DNA of 64,000 nucleotides from Devosia soli. Its GTDB lineage: Bacteria > Pseudomonadota > Alphaproteobacteria > Rhizobiales > Devosiaceae. Each line of letters begins with the position of its first letter. Position 1 is the stretch's first letter. Positions 18,718 to 27,043 of this stretch are shown here, in pieces. A program made the position numbers and the translations under genes. The DNA lies in assembly GCF_000970455.1 (NCBI RefSeq), contig NZ_LAJG01000042.1:310001-374000 (forward strand), written 5' to 3'. The notes under the pieces were generated by a model that saw only the letters and a program-made list of their open reading frames with translations, had not been told where the DNA came from and did no database searches.

Positions 18718-18807
18718 ATCGTTACCCTCGGGTCTGACCCGAGGGTTTTACGACTCGACCACGAAGCGAAGTTCCCTCGGGTCGAGCCCGAGGATGATGG
18801 CGGGGGC
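18718..18807. repeat. REP-like palindromic repeat, family B, copy 2
   Basis: CCCTCGGGTCTGACCCGAGGG is itself a hairpin, and CCCTCGGGTCGAGCCCGAGG about 35 bases later forms a second. Related to 12882-12990. It lies between convergent LOG and FixJ-like genes. Confidence 0.75.
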
Positions 18808-18858
18808 GGATCAGCATTCGCTACATCCGGGCGCTGAGCGCGCCACGCGCCGACAGGA

Positions 18859-19494
18859 TCAGCTCGTCAGCACGATGCGCATCAGATCGGCCGTATTTTT
18901 GGCGCCGAGCTTTTCCATGACGCGCGCGCGGTGCACCTCGATGGTGCGCGGGGAGATGCCGAGTTCGCGCCCGGCTTCCTTGTTGGATTGGCCATTGGTG
19001 ATCAATTGCAGCACTTCCCGCTCGCGCGGGGTCAGCTGGGAAAAGCCGCGCACCTCCACGGGCCGCCGCCCACCCTGCATGGCGCCCAGATGCACGTCGC
19101 GCCGCAGCGCATCGCGCACGATGGTCAGGAGGTGCTCGCTATCGATCGGCTTGGGTACCACATCGGTGGCGCCGAGCTTCATCGCCGTTACCGCCGCGTC
19201 GAGTTGCGGAGAATTGGCGAGCATGACCACCGGCGTACCATTGTGCATGGATTTTATCCGGCGCAGCAGCGGGAGCCCGCTTTCCCCGCCAATGGAAAGA
19301 TTGACGATGGCGACATCGGTACGCCGCCGCTCGAGCGAAGCCAGAAATTGCGCCGCTTCAAGGGAAAACATGGTCTGAAATCCCTCCAGCCGGAACAATA
19401 CGCTCAGCCCTTCGCACATGACCGGATCGTCATCCACGATATGGATGATGCGATCGCGGTTGAGAAAAGAGTGGTAATACGTGTCGTCGCTCAT
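18859..19494 (-). CDS. FixJ/NarL-type response regulator with degenerate receiver
   Basis: A 211-residue regulator from ATG 19494 (MSDDTYYH); the open frame extends upstream without homology. The receiver (14-125) keeps acidic D21-D22-D23 and K115, but the position of the phospho-acceptor Asp is Asn65 (codon AAT, IVNLSIGGESGL). The usual Thr/Ser is Ala93. The C-terminal LuxR helix-turn-helix (~145-205) is intact: LTPREREVLQLITNGQ, SNKEAGRELGISPRTIEVHR. It may act without phosphorylation. Two TAC...GTA dyads lie upstream, and a hybrid kinase gene is nearby. Confidence 0.9.
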   Translation of the reverse strand: MSDDTYYHSFLNRDRIIHIVDDDPVMCEGLSVLFRLEGFQTMFSLEAAQFLASLERRRTDVAIVNLSIGGESGLPLLRRIKSMHNGTPVVMLANSPQLDAAVTAMKLGATDVVPKPIDSEHLLTIVRDALRRDVHLGAMQGGRRPVEVRGFSQLTPREREVLQLITNGQSNKEAGRELGISPRTIEVHRARVMEKLGAKNTADLMRIVLTS

Positions 19495-19637
19495 CGTGCC
19501 CAAGCCTCTTTGGCAGGTTCGCCTATCAACCCTTGGGACTGGAGCCGCATGACGGCGGAGAAACTGGTCCGCCGCCCCCCGTCCCAAACTCACCCCGGTA
19601 GTTTGCTCTAGGTGATCGTGCCGTTCGATTTGGATAC

Positions 19638-19651
19638 AATACTTAAGTATT
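19638..19651. promoter_or_regulatory. Perfect 14-bp palindrome upstream of FixJ-like gene
   Basis: AATACTTAAGTATT, a perfect dyad with TACTT/AAGTA half-sites, in an AT-rich island 144 bases upstream of the regulator start. Possible operator for a LuxR/NarL-type protein; unproven. Confidence 0.4.
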
Positions 19652-19653
19652 AT

Positions 19654-19676
19654 TACCTAGTAACTAGGTATTTTTT
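19654..19676. promoter_or_regulatory. TACCTAG-TAA-CTAGGTA dyad followed by T-run
   Basis: Seven-base half-sites TACCTAG and CTAGGTA separated by 3 bases, then TTTTTT. It begins 3 bases after the previous dyad and shares the TAC...GTA ends. It could be a second operator half or, on the plus strand, a weak terminator, but no plus-strand gene ends nearby. Confidence 0.4.
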
Positions 19677-19755
19677 CTTATGATCGACGATTCTTATGAT
19701 ATCGATCCTAGCAAGGAGGTCAAGCGGGCGAGAGGATCGCCCGCCCGAAACTTCC

Positions 19756-20199
19756 TCAAACGCGCGGGTTGGCGCGCAGTGCGTCGCGGATTTCGGTGAG
19801 CAGCACTTCTTCCTTGGTGGGGGCGGGGGTCGTCTGCACCGGCTCTTTGGCCGCTTCGCGCTTGAGGCTGTTGATCGCCTTGACGACGAGGAACAGGACA
19901 AAGGCGATAATGGCGAACTTGACCACGGCATTGATGAAGAGGCCGATATTGAGCGTTGCCACGCCCGCGGCTTTGGCGGCGGCGACAGAAGGCACCGGCA
20001 CGTTCTGCGGATTGGACAGAACCACAAAGAGGTTGGAAAAATCGATGCCACCGATGATCAGCCCGATCAGCGGCATGAAAATATCGTCGACGATCGAAGA
20101 AACGATGGCGCCGAACGCCGCGCCGATGATCACGCCGATAGCGAGATCGATCATGTTGCCCTTGATCGCGAAATCGCGGAATTCCTTCATCACGCTCAT
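19756..20199 (-). CDS. mscL: Large-conductance mechanosensitive channel
   Basis: Pentameric inner-membrane osmotic safety valve. From ATG 20199, with GGAGGG 6 bases upstream, the protein is 147 residues. N-terminal amphipathic helix [12 protein letters not shown] is followed by TM1 with the gate region [20 protein letters not shown], a periplasmic loop (~48-80) and TM2 ([16 protein letters not shown]). A cytoplasmic C-terminal helix follows ([14 protein letters not shown]). Canonical in all parts. Confidence 0.96.
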   Translation of the reverse strand: MSVMKEFRDFAIKGNMIDLAIGVIIGAAFGAIVSSIVDDIFMPLIGLIIGGIDFSNLFVVLSNPQNVPVPSVAAAKAAGVATLNIGLFINAVVKFAIIAFVLFLVVKAINSLKREAAKEPVQTTPAPTKEEVLLTEIRDALRANPRV

Positions 20200-20349
20200 A
20201 ATGCCCTCCAGCTTGGTTGATCCCTCCGGCGGCCGCCGAAACGGGATAGCCAGCATTCCCGAGCTTGAGCGCTTTGGCAATGGGACCTCTGTCGGCCTTG
20301 CATGGGGAAGATACCGAGGGGATAAGCAGGGCGTGGAGCGGTTAAGCTG

Positions 20350-21972
20350 ATGATGACCCATGCATTGACAGATGGCACGGCCAGCCTCCGGCTTGCCATC
20401 GATTACCTGCCGCAGGGCATCGCCGTCTTCGATGCCGGGATGCGCCTCGTTGTATCCAATCACCGGTACAATCTCCTCCTGGCCCTGCCCGAGGATCTTA
20501 CCCGCCCGGGAACGGCGCTTTTCGACATTGCGCTTTTTCTGTCCGAGCGCGGCGATATGGGTCCGGGCGATCCGGCGCATCTTGCCATCGACCGTATCCG
20601 GATTTTGACCGAGGCGCCGATGACCGTGACGCAGCGGATGGGCAATGGCGGCCAGGCGCTCGAGTTTCACTCAAGCCGCCTGCCCGATGGCGGCCTTGCC
20701 ATCACCTTTTCCGACGTCACGGCGCGCGTCCGCGCCGAGCAGGAACTCGAACGTGTCAACCTTTCGCTTGAAGGTCGGGTCGAAGAGCGCACCAAGGCGC
20801 TGACCCGCGTTAATTCCGAACTCGAAGTCGCCCGCGCCAAGGCGGATGCCGCCAATCACGACAAGACGCGCTTTCTCGCCGCTGCCAGCCACGATCTGCT
20901 GCAGCCCCTGAATGCGGCGCGACTCTATACCTCGACGCTGATCGAACGGGCCAAATCCACCGCCTTTGCCGAATTGGCGACATCGATCGAAGCTTCGCTC
21001 ACGGCGGTCGAAGAGATCATGTCCGCGCTGCTCGATATTTCGCGCATCGATAGCGGCGTCCTCAAGCCTGCGCCCGTGCCCGTCGCCGGGCAGGATTTGC
21101 TGCGCAGGATCGAGGTGGAATTTGCCCCCCTCGCGCGCGAGCATGAAGTCTCCTTGCGCATCATCCCGACGGCCGCATCGGTCATGGCGGATCGCGCGCT
21201 CGTCGGGCGCATCGTTCAGAATCTTGTGTCCAACGCCATCAAATATACGCCGGCCGGCGGGCGAGTGCTGGTGGGGATGCGGCGGCGCGGCAACCGGCTG
21301 CGGCTCGATGTCGTCGATACCGGCATCGGCTTTAATCGCGATCAGCACAAACTGGTGTTTGCCGAGTTTTCCCGGCTCGATCGCGCCGCGCGCATGGCGC
21401 AGGGGCTGGGCCTGGGGCTCTCCATCGTCCAGCGTCTCGTCGCCGCGCTCGATCTGACGCTCGAACTCGACAGCCGCGAGGGCCGCGGGTCGCGGTTCTC
21501 GGTTTACCTGCCCCTCGTGCGCAATGCCAAGGTGACGCCCGCTGGTTCTTCGCCCTCCCCGGAAGGCAATTTCGGGACGCTCAATCTCAAGGTGCTGTGC
21601 GTCGACAATGAGCGGGCCATTCTCGAGGCCATGCAGGGGCTTCTCGAACATTGGGGCTGCGACGTGCGCGTTGCGCTCTCTCTCAAGCAAATCGATCGGG
21701 AGCGCTTGCTGGAAGGCTGGTATCCCGATCTAGTCTTGATGGATTATCACCTCGATCAGACATCGGGGCTCGATGCCATCGAGTGGCTGCGGCACAACCT
21801 TGGCGGGCACCTTCCCGCAGCGCTCGTCACGGCCGACCGCAGCCCAGCGGTACGGACGCTGGCGGAAGATCGCGGCATCGCCGTCGTCACCAAGCCCGTC
21901 AAACCTGCGGCGCTGCGCGCCACCATCAGTGGCCTTGCGAACCAATCGGTCCGCTCCACCCGCGCCAAATAA
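20350..21972 (+). CDS. PAS-type hybrid histidine kinase with receiver
   Basis: A 540-residue kinase without evident transmembrane segments. PAS-like domain (~15-125, [21 protein letters not shown]), coiled coil (~128-172), dimerisation domain with His181 ([17 protein letters not shown]), ATPase domain (N-box [25 protein letters not shown]), and a C-terminal receiver with D419, phospho-acceptor D465 (LVLMDYHLD) and KPVKP. This architecture occurs in kinases partnered with FixJ/LuxR regulators. The FixJ-like gene 850 bases away is a candidate partner, but its receiver lacks the Asp. Confidence 0.92.
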   Translation: MMTHALTDGTASLRLAIDYLPQGIAVFDAGMRLVVSNHRYNLLLALPEDLTRPGTALFDIALFLSERGDMGPGDPAHLAIDRIRILTEAPMTVTQRMGNGGQALEFHSSRLPDGGLAITFSDVTARVRAEQELERVNLSLEGRVEERTKALTRVNSELEVARAKADAANHDKTRFLAAASHDLLQPLNAARLYTSTLIERAKSTAFAELATSIEASLTAVEEIMSALLDISRIDSGVLKPAPVPVAGQDLLRRIEVEFAPLAREHEVSLRIIPTAASVMADRALVGRIVQNLVSNAIKYTPAGGRVLVGMRRRGNRLRLDVVDTGIGFNRDQHKLVFAEFSRLDRAARMAQGLGLGLSIVQRLVAALDLTLELDSREGRGSRFSVYLPLVRNAKVTPAGSSPSPEGNFGTLNLKVLCVDNERAILEAMQGLLEHWGCDVRVALSLKQIDRERLLEGWYPDLVLMDYHLDQTSGLDAIEWLRHNLGGHLPAALVTADRSPAVRTLAEDRGIAVVTKPVKPAALRATISGLANQSVRSTRAK

Positions 21973-21997
21973 AAAGGCCGGCGCCGAAGCACCGACC
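21971..21997 (-). terminator. Terminator with UUCG tetraloop between convergent genes
   Basis: On the minus strand a 9-base stem GGTCGGTGC / GCGCCGGCC (two G-T pairs) closed by TTCG, followed by TTTTT. It begins right after the hybrid kinase stop and could serve both strands. Confidence 0.75.
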
Positions 21998-22059
21998 GTT
22001 GTTTAAAATGATCGTCTTGAAAGATATGGGCTGAAAGGCTCAGGTCATCAAAAGGGTGC

Positions 22060-22082
22060 GGCGCCGGGAAAGGCCCGGCGCC
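22060..22082. terminator. GC-rich hairpin after the PRC-barrel gene
   Basis: GGCGCCGGG / CCCGGCGCC, a perfect 9-base stem with a 5-base loop, 9 bases past the PRC-barrel stop. On the minus strand it is followed by GCACCCTTTT, so the U-run is not immediate. Probably an mRNA 3'-end stabiliser or weak terminator. Confidence 0.5.
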
Positions 22083-22090
22083 GGAAGCGA

Positions 22091-22480
22091 TCAGATCCAG
22101 TAAGGCGTCACGCCATAATAGTCGTAGACGCGGCGGCCGTTTTCCTCGGTCCAGTAGCTGTCGTCTTCCGTCTCGTAGCGCGGTGCGCCTTCGAGCTGGG
22201 ATTTGCTGACATCGACGCGATAGCCGCCGAGGCTTTCGTCATAGTTGAGCTTGGACCAGGGGAGCGGATAGTGCTCGTGTCCGATGCCGAGGAAGCCGCC
22301 GAAGCTCAATACGGCATAGGATACCTTGCCGGAGCGCTTTTCGACGAGAATGCGTTCGATCGAGCCGATATGCTCGCCCGATTGGTCATAGACCTTGGTG
22401 CCTTCAACCTTGTCCGAGGCGATCAGGTCATGGGTTTCCTTGATGTCGGCGTCTGCCTTGCGAACGTCATCATAGGCCAT
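22091..22480 (-). CDS. PRC-barrel domain protein
   Basis: A 129-residue soluble protein with one PRC-barrel domain (~18-85: LIASDKVEGTKVYDQSGE, HIGSIERILVEKRSGKVSYAV, GIGHEHYPLPWSKL) and an acidic/aromatic tail (TEDDSYWTEENGRRVYDYYG). Such proteins are common stress-induced proteins in Hyphomicrobiales; the biochemical role is not defined. A GCAAC-N16-CGTT promoter-like sequence lies 27 bases or so upstream of a likely transcription start. Confidence 0.9.
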   Translation of the reverse strand: MAYDDVRKADADIKETHDLIASDKVEGTKVYDQSGEHIGSIERILVEKRSGKVSYAVLSFGGFLGIGHEHYPLPWSKLNYDESLGGYRVDVSKSQLEGAPRYETEDDSYWTEENGRRVYDYYGVTPYWI

Positions 22481-22513
22481 TGTGAAATCCTCCTGATTGA
22501 TGGTGGAGGGACG

Positions 22514-22538
22514 AACGCAGGCCTTGGCGTGAAGTTGC
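22514..22538 (-). promoter_or_regulatory. EcfG-like promoter of the PRC-barrel gene
   Basis: Minus strand GCAAC (22538-22534), 16-base spacer, CGTT (22517-22514), ending 34 bases before ATG 22480. Shares GCAACTTCAC with the degP upstream element. Confidence 0.4.
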
Positions 22539-22557
22539 GAGGTTAGAAGATTTGTGA

Positions 22558-24168
22558 TCAGGCGACGAGACGCGGTTGCCGGCGTGAGCGGGCGTCGCGC
22601 TCGGTCAGGATCTGGGCAAAGGCGTCTATGCCGAGCGGCCGGGCAATATAATAGCCCTGGGCGTAATCGACCTTGCCGGACGCCTGCATTTCGGCGAGCC
22701 GGCCAGCGGTTTCGATCCCTTCGACGACCACCTTAAGTCCTGTCGACTGCACCAGATCAAGCGCATGATCGAGCATCCGCGCCATCACCGACTGGTCCGG
22801 CGCCATGGCGAAACCGCGATCGAGCTTGACGCCCTCGACAGAAAGCTTTGCCAGCGTCTGCATGGACGAATAGCCCACACCGAAGTCGTCGATGTAAACG
22901 GCGATGCCTTCGTCGCGCAGCGCATCGATGGTTAATTGCGCCGTCTCGATTTCGATGGCGCCGGTTTCAACGATTTCAAAGGCCAGATCGAATGGCGAAC
23001 CGGGCTCGATAAACGGAGCGAAGGTCTGCAGCAGCCAATCGGCGTCGAGATCCTGCGGAAAGATATTGAAATTGACCTGCAGCCGCTCGCCAAGGGGAAT
23101 GAAAGACGCAAGTTCAGCGAAGGCCTGCTGCGCCATCAGCGCGGTGAAAACCCGCGTCAGCCCCTTTTTCTCGATGAGCGGAATGAAGCGATCGGGAAAA
23201 ACCAGCGTTTGGTCGACATCGCGCCAGCGGGCAAGCACCTCGCACCCGGTGACGAGATCAGTCTTGAGATCGAGCAGCGGCTGATAGGTGCATACCAGCC
23301 CACGCTGCTGGAAGCGGCGCAGGAAGCGCGCCTCGAACGACCAGACATGGGCAAAAAGCGCATAAAGCTTGGCCGCAAGCCAGGCAGAAACGATGGCGGA
23401 AACAACGAGTGCAGCAATGATCGTGGCGCTGCCCACAACCAGGAGATCGCCAAGGCTCGCGCGCGCAACTAAACAGTGGACGCCGCCCTCGTCGCAGCGG
23501 GTCGTCAGCCAATTTCCCTTGTGGAGGCCGAAGAGGCCATCTGGCGGCGACAGGGCATCCGCATAAACGCCCGGCATGCCCGAGGTGTGCCACCAGCGGC
23601 CATCCCCGGCGCGCACCACCACTTCGATTTTCAGCCAATTGGACGCCGGCGCCGCGAGCGGCGTGACGGGGATGACGACACCATGATTGCCGCGAATGGC
23701 AAACGTCCCGGAAAGCCCGTGGAGCCCGATGCTGGCTAGGTCACGATCGAGCCACAGCGCCACCGCGAATTGCCCGGAGGGTGTCAGGTCGGGCGTGCCG
23801 AGAGCCACCGGCACCGGCAGAAGACCGTTATTGGCGGTGCAGATCACCCGGCCGTTTTCGAAGAAGAACAATTCGTTCATGCCGTCGGGCAGGAAGGCGA
23901 TGCGGCGCTGCTGTTCGGCATAAAGGGGCGAACAGGGCGCCGCCGTCAGCTGCGCGTCCATGGTGTCGAGGGTCTGGAGCGCCGCGGTGCGAATGCGCGT
24001 ATGGGTTTCTAGGACCGCTGCGACCTCGCGGTCCATGCCCGCCAGCAATTCGCGGGCCATGAAGAAGCCCGACGCCCAGACCAGGGAGACGAAGCACACG
24101 AGCCACAAGACAAAGCGCACCTTGCCCTGGTTGGTTGCTGCCAGAAGAAACGATGTAATCCCGCCCAT
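22558..24168 (-). CDS. CSS-type EAL domain c-di-GMP phosphodiesterase
   Basis: A 536-residue inner-membrane protein. TM1 (~16-38), a periplasmic domain (~40-235) with a Cys at ~79 in APCSPLY (the CSS motif reduced to CSP), TM2 (~238-262), then a cytoplasmic EAL domain (~275-530). The signature is EVLARW in place of EALLRW. Other residues look intact: Asn in VNFNIFPQDL, DDFGVGYSS, KLDRGF and EGIET. Probably active in degrading c-di-GMP, with periplasmic thiol or ligand control as in CSS proteins; activity is inference. Confidence 0.9.
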   Translation of the reverse strand: MGGITSFLLAATNQGKVRFVLWLVCFVSLVWASGFFMARELLAGMDREVAAVLETHTRIRTAALQTLDTMDAQLTAAPCSPLYAEQQRRIAFLPDGMNELFFFENGRVICTANNGLLPVPVALGTPDLTPSGQFAVALWLDRDLASIGLHGLSGTFAIRGNHGVVIPVTPLAAPASNWLKIEVVVRAGDGRWWHTSGMPGVYADALSPPDGLFGLHKGNWLTTRCDEGGVHCLVARASLGDLLVVGSATIIAALVVSAIVSAWLAAKLYALFAHVWSFEARFLRRFQQRGLVCTYQPLLDLKTDLVTGCEVLARWRDVDQTLVFPDRFIPLIEKKGLTRVFTALMAQQAFAELASFIPLGERLQVNFNIFPQDLDADWLLQTFAPFIEPGSPFDLAFEIVETGAIEIETAQLTIDALRDEGIAVYIDDFGVGYSSMQTLAKLSVEGVKLDRGFAMAPDQSVMARMLDHALDLVQSTGLKVVVEGIETAGRLAEMQASGKVDYAQGYYIARPLGIDAFAQILTERDARSRRQPRLVA

Positions 24169-24259
24169 TTGCGTCCCTCACGCCCCGCGATGATGCAAGG
24201 CGAGAGGTCAAGGCCGCGTTAATTGCCGCTCACGCCTTTGCCTCCAATAGAGGGGACAT

Positions 24260-24285
24260 GGAACTGGCGCGCCCTCCACCGCATT
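24260..24285 (+). promoter_or_regulatory. EcfG-like promoter upstream of small gene pair
   Basis: GGAAC (24260-24264), 17-base spacer, CATT (24282-24285), 40 bases before ATG 24326. Identical -35 and -10 to the element before the DUF2945 gene. Confidence 0.4.
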
Positions 24286-24325
24286 TTTCTCAAGAATTGA
24301 CGAGGCAAGAATTGAGGAGCGCAGA

Positions 24326-24583
24326 ATGGTGTTCGACAGTCTCAAGGACCAGATGGCCGGGCGGGACAACTTGACCCCGATGCAGATTGCTCAGCACAGC
24401 CTTTTTACCGCACGCGAAAAGCTCGATCTCCTCCAGCAGCTCAAGGCCGATGCTACGGGCGCGCTCGAGGAAGGCGAAGATTTCGGCTTCGGCGCCGAAG
24501 AAATCGATGAAGCCATCGCCTATGTGCACGAAGGCGTGCAATCCGGCGTCGGCACCCAAACCGTATTGAAGGGAGACTTCTGA
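24326..24583 (+). CDS. Small acidic helical protein, unknown
   Basis: An 85-residue soluble protein beginning MVFDSLKDQMAGRDNLTPMQ, with a predicted helix FTAREKLDLLQQLKADATGALEEGE and an acidic second half. No family recognised. It ends overlapping the next ATG by one base (TGATG), so the pair is translationally coupled. A candidate EcfG-type promoter lies upstream, which would make it a stress gene. Confidence 0.65.
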   Translation: MVFDSLKDQMAGRDNLTPMQIAQHSLFTAREKLDLLQQLKADATGALEEGEDFGFGAEEIDEAIAYVHEGVQSGVGTQTVLKGDF

Positions 24584-24885
24584 TGGCCGTCCAGGACAGC
24601 AAGGCGCCCAGCGTTGCCAATGTCGATTTCCTCGTCGACGAAAACGGCTCGCGCATCGATGTGCCGCCCGATAGCGAAATCCGCCCGACCGGCGATACCG
24701 AAGCCGCAGTCGGGGCCACTTCGCCCACCAATTGGTGGCTTTATGGCGTGGTCGGCCTCGCCATCGTCGTGGCGCTGCTTTTCCTGATGCAAATGCTCAA
24801 CGGCGCGCCGGGCACAGACGTACAGCCCGGGTCGCCGACTTCGGAGCCGGTGGTTGAAACCCCGGCCCAGCCGGCCGCACAATAA
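24583..24885 (+). CDS. Small single-pass membrane protein with Pro-rich tail, unknown
   Basis: A 100-residue protein. Residues 1-48 are acidic and polar, ~50-70 form one transmembrane helix (NWWLYGVVGLAIVVALLFL), and the C-terminal 30 residues are Pro/Thr/Ala-rich (SPTSEPVVETPAQPAAQ). Coupled to the preceding small gene. No family recognised. Confidence 0.65.
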   Translation: MAVQDSKAPSVANVDFLVDENGSRIDVPPDSEIRPTGDTEAAVGATSPTNWWLYGVVGLAIVVALLFLMQMLNGAPGTDVQPGSPTSEPVVETPAQPAAQ

Positions 24886-24920
24886 AAAACGCGGCCCCCA
24901 TGAGAGGCCGCGCTTCCTTT
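24882..24920. terminator. Bidirectional terminator
   Basis: CGCGGCC (24890-24896) pairs with GGCCGCG (24906-24912). On the minus strand it is followed by TTTTTT, ending the OmpA-like gene; on the plus strand by CTTCCTTT, after the small gene pair. Confidence 0.8.
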
Positions 24921-24933
24921 GCAGCAGGTCCGA

Positions 24934-25599
24934 TCAGCCCTGGATCGGCGAGATCTGGATTTCGACGCGGCGGTTCTGCGCGCGGCCAGCTTCAGTGGCG
25001 TTCGAAGCGATGGGCGAGGTTTCGCCCTTGCCTTCAATGTAGAAGCGGCGCTGGTCGATGCCCTGGTTGGCCAGGATCGTTGCAACAGCGACGGCGCGAC
25101 GCTGGCTGAGCGACAGGTTATAGGCGTCATCGCCCTGGCTATCGGTGTGGCCATAGACATCGACGATAGACTTGTCGAACTTCTTGAGCACGAGCGCGAC
25201 CGAAACCAGCGTCTGGTTGAACTGCGGCTGCACCGTCGCCTGATCGGTCGAGAAGGTGATGTTGGACGGCATGTTGAGGATGATCTGGTCGCCGACGCGG
25301 GTCACCGAAACACCGGTTCCTTGCAGCTGGGCGCGCAGTTCGGCTTCCTGCTGGTCCATGTAATTGCCGATGGCGGCGCCGGTGAGGCCGCCGACGCCAG
25401 CGCCGATCAAAGCGCCGACACGCGGATCGCCGCCGACGGCTGCACCGACGATCGCACCGGCAATGGCGCCACCGCCCGCCCCGATCAGCGTGCCGCCAGC
25501 CGTGTTCGAAATCTGCGACTGGCCGGTATAGGGATTGGTGGTGGTACAGGCGGTCAGCGCCAGCGTGGCGGCAAGCGCGACAAGAACCTTGGACTTCAT
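24934..25599 (-). CDS. OmpA-family outer-membrane lipoprotein with glycine-zipper domain
   Basis: A 221-residue lipoprotein from ATG 25599. Signal peptide and lipobox LALTAC place the lipidated Cys near residue 18. Residues ~38-80 form glycine-zipper segments (GGTLIGAGGGAIAGAIVGAA, GALIGAGVGGLTGAAIGNYM). The C-terminal OmpA/MotB-like peptidoglycan-binding domain (~115-215) has VDVYGHTDSQGDDAYNLSLS and the AGRAQNRRVEI motif. It links the outer membrane to the cell wall (YiaD-like). A longer upstream frame lacks homology. Confidence 0.93.
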   Translation of the reverse strand: MKSKVLVALAATLALTACTTTNPYTGQSQISNTAGGTLIGAGGGAIAGAIVGAAVGGDPRVGALIGAGVGGLTGAAIGNYMDQQEAELRAQLQGTGVSVTRVGDQIILNMPSNITFSTDQATVQPQFNQTLVSVALVLKKFDKSIVDVYGHTDSQGDDAYNLSLSQRRAVAVATILANQGIDQRRFYIEGKGETSPIASNATEAGRAQNRRVEIQISPIQG

Positions 25600-25720
25600 G
25601 GTTTTCCCCCGAAGGAATCTAGAAAGTGGCCTGAGTGGCTGTGGAATACGGCAGGAGCGTGATGCCGGGAAGATGCTGAACAATGGATGAATGCGAGAAA
25701 ACTTCGCCTGCCGGACTACC

Positions 25721-26788
25721 CTAACCTAACAACTGTCGGGCCACCTGTTGCGAGCGCACCGCGTCAACCAGTAACGGCGTAAGATCACTGGCTTGATCGA
25801 TTGCGCCCAACACCGGCAAAGATCGAAGTGCCGGGTCATTGATCGCTGCCATCGCTGCGTTCACCGCGTCATCGGCATTGATGGTGACGAAGGGACGATC
25901 GTAATAGGGGCCAACCACCGGAGTGAAGGGCCCGACCCCCTTTTCATTTTGTATGGTTGCAAGCTTAAGATAAGCCCTGGCGAGCGCTTCGCCGCGTTCG
26001 TTCCACGCTGTCGCCTCCAAGGCCAAATTAAGGTCGGGCATCAGCGCGTTCGCAATAGGCAGTTGCGAAAAGCCCGTGCCGAACCATTTGGCATAGGGCG
26101 CATAGCTTCGCGCAAGGAGAAATCCAAGCGCCATGACATCGTGCACCAACCGAGCGGCGATTAGGCGCGAACCCAGATCATCGCCCACCTGACCCGCTCT
26201 CCCGACAAAGGCCTGTGCTTCGGCAATCCGCCGCCAATGGCAGGCGATGCGATATAACCAGACATCATCGGGAAAGTAAGCCAGCGCCCGCCGCGCAAGT
26301 GTCAGCCGGCCATCGCCATCGTGAAAAACTGCACCCGCCGTGAACGAAAGCAGTTTCTGTTCTGGAAAGCCGAGCCAATCGACGGGCCTAATACCTTCGA
26401 GGTAACGAATGCCGAAATGCGACTCAAGCCGTCCTTCAATCGTATGAAATTCGAGCCCATGCTCCAGAGCGCCAATGGAATCTCTGTTGCTCGCCGCCGG
26501 ATGAGGACGCGCCCGCCAACCAGTCGGCTCGCCTCGAAACGTTTGGGGCAAGACCTTGGCAAAGTCAGCAAGCAAGGACTGCGCGTGCGCGTGAAAATCG
26601 GCAGCCGATAGATGAATATGCACCCGCGGACCCCAATTATGGTCTTTGGATGTTTCATCATCAAAGCCGAGAAGCTCCGAGCCATAGCCGATCAGCGCCG
26701 CTGAATACGACAACTCCGGTGCCGCCGACGCCAAAAACGGCGCGACGATCTCGTCATAAAACGTCCGCGACAGTTCGATGCCCTGCAT
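25721..26788 (-). CDS. DUF4037 domain protein
   Basis: A 355-residue soluble protein. The N-terminal region ELSRTFYDEIVAPFLAS, the segment AALIGYGSELLGFDDETSKD and HNWGPRVHIHL match the DUF4037 pattern. The GSE...D-H-W arrangement recalls nucleotidyltransferase-fold proteins, which is inference only. Function unknown. It appears to be a single gene; neighbours face the same way but gaps are 120 bases or more. Confidence 0.8.
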   Translation of the reverse strand: MQGIELSRTFYDEIVAPFLASAAPELSYSAALIGYGSELLGFDDETSKDHNWGPRVHIHLSAADFHAHAQSLLADFAKVLPQTFRGEPTGWRARPHPAASNRDSIGALEHGLEFHTIEGRLESHFGIRYLEGIRPVDWLGFPEQKLLSFTAGAVFHDGDGRLTLARRALAYFPDDVWLYRIACHWRRIAEAQAFVGRAGQVGDDLGSRLIAARLVHDVMALGFLLARSYAPYAKWFGTGFSQLPIANALMPDLNLALEATAWNERGEALARAYLKLATIQNEKGVGPFTPVVGPYYDRPFVTINADDAVNAAMAAINDPALRSLPVLGAIDQASDLTPLLVDAVRSQQVARQLLG

Positions 26789-27043
26789 TCTTGTTGCTCT
26801 GCCTAGCGCTGTACCAAATCGACTTACACGGCTTAGCTAATTAGCCAGGGTGGTAAGCCACCGACGGGCCAAGCACTGGCAACCGCCTAATGATAGTGGC
26901 TGGACCAGAAAATCAGGACCAATGTGCCATACGAGTGAATAGGCCGATGGCGACTACGACCATAAAGATGCGCGGTACAACCGGCTCTTGTCCTAACTCC
27001 TCTGCTTGATTCCGCACATGCCAATGCTCATTGAGTGCCGTCC
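26789..27043. other. Intergenic region with a possible tiny membrane peptide
   Basis: No confident gene. On the minus strand a frame ending at 26913 reads VRNQAEELGQEPVVPRIF then MVVVAIGLFTRMAHWS, which looks like a small membrane-peptide tail. Only GTG or further-upstream starts inside the next gene are available, so I do not call it. Confidence 0.25.
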
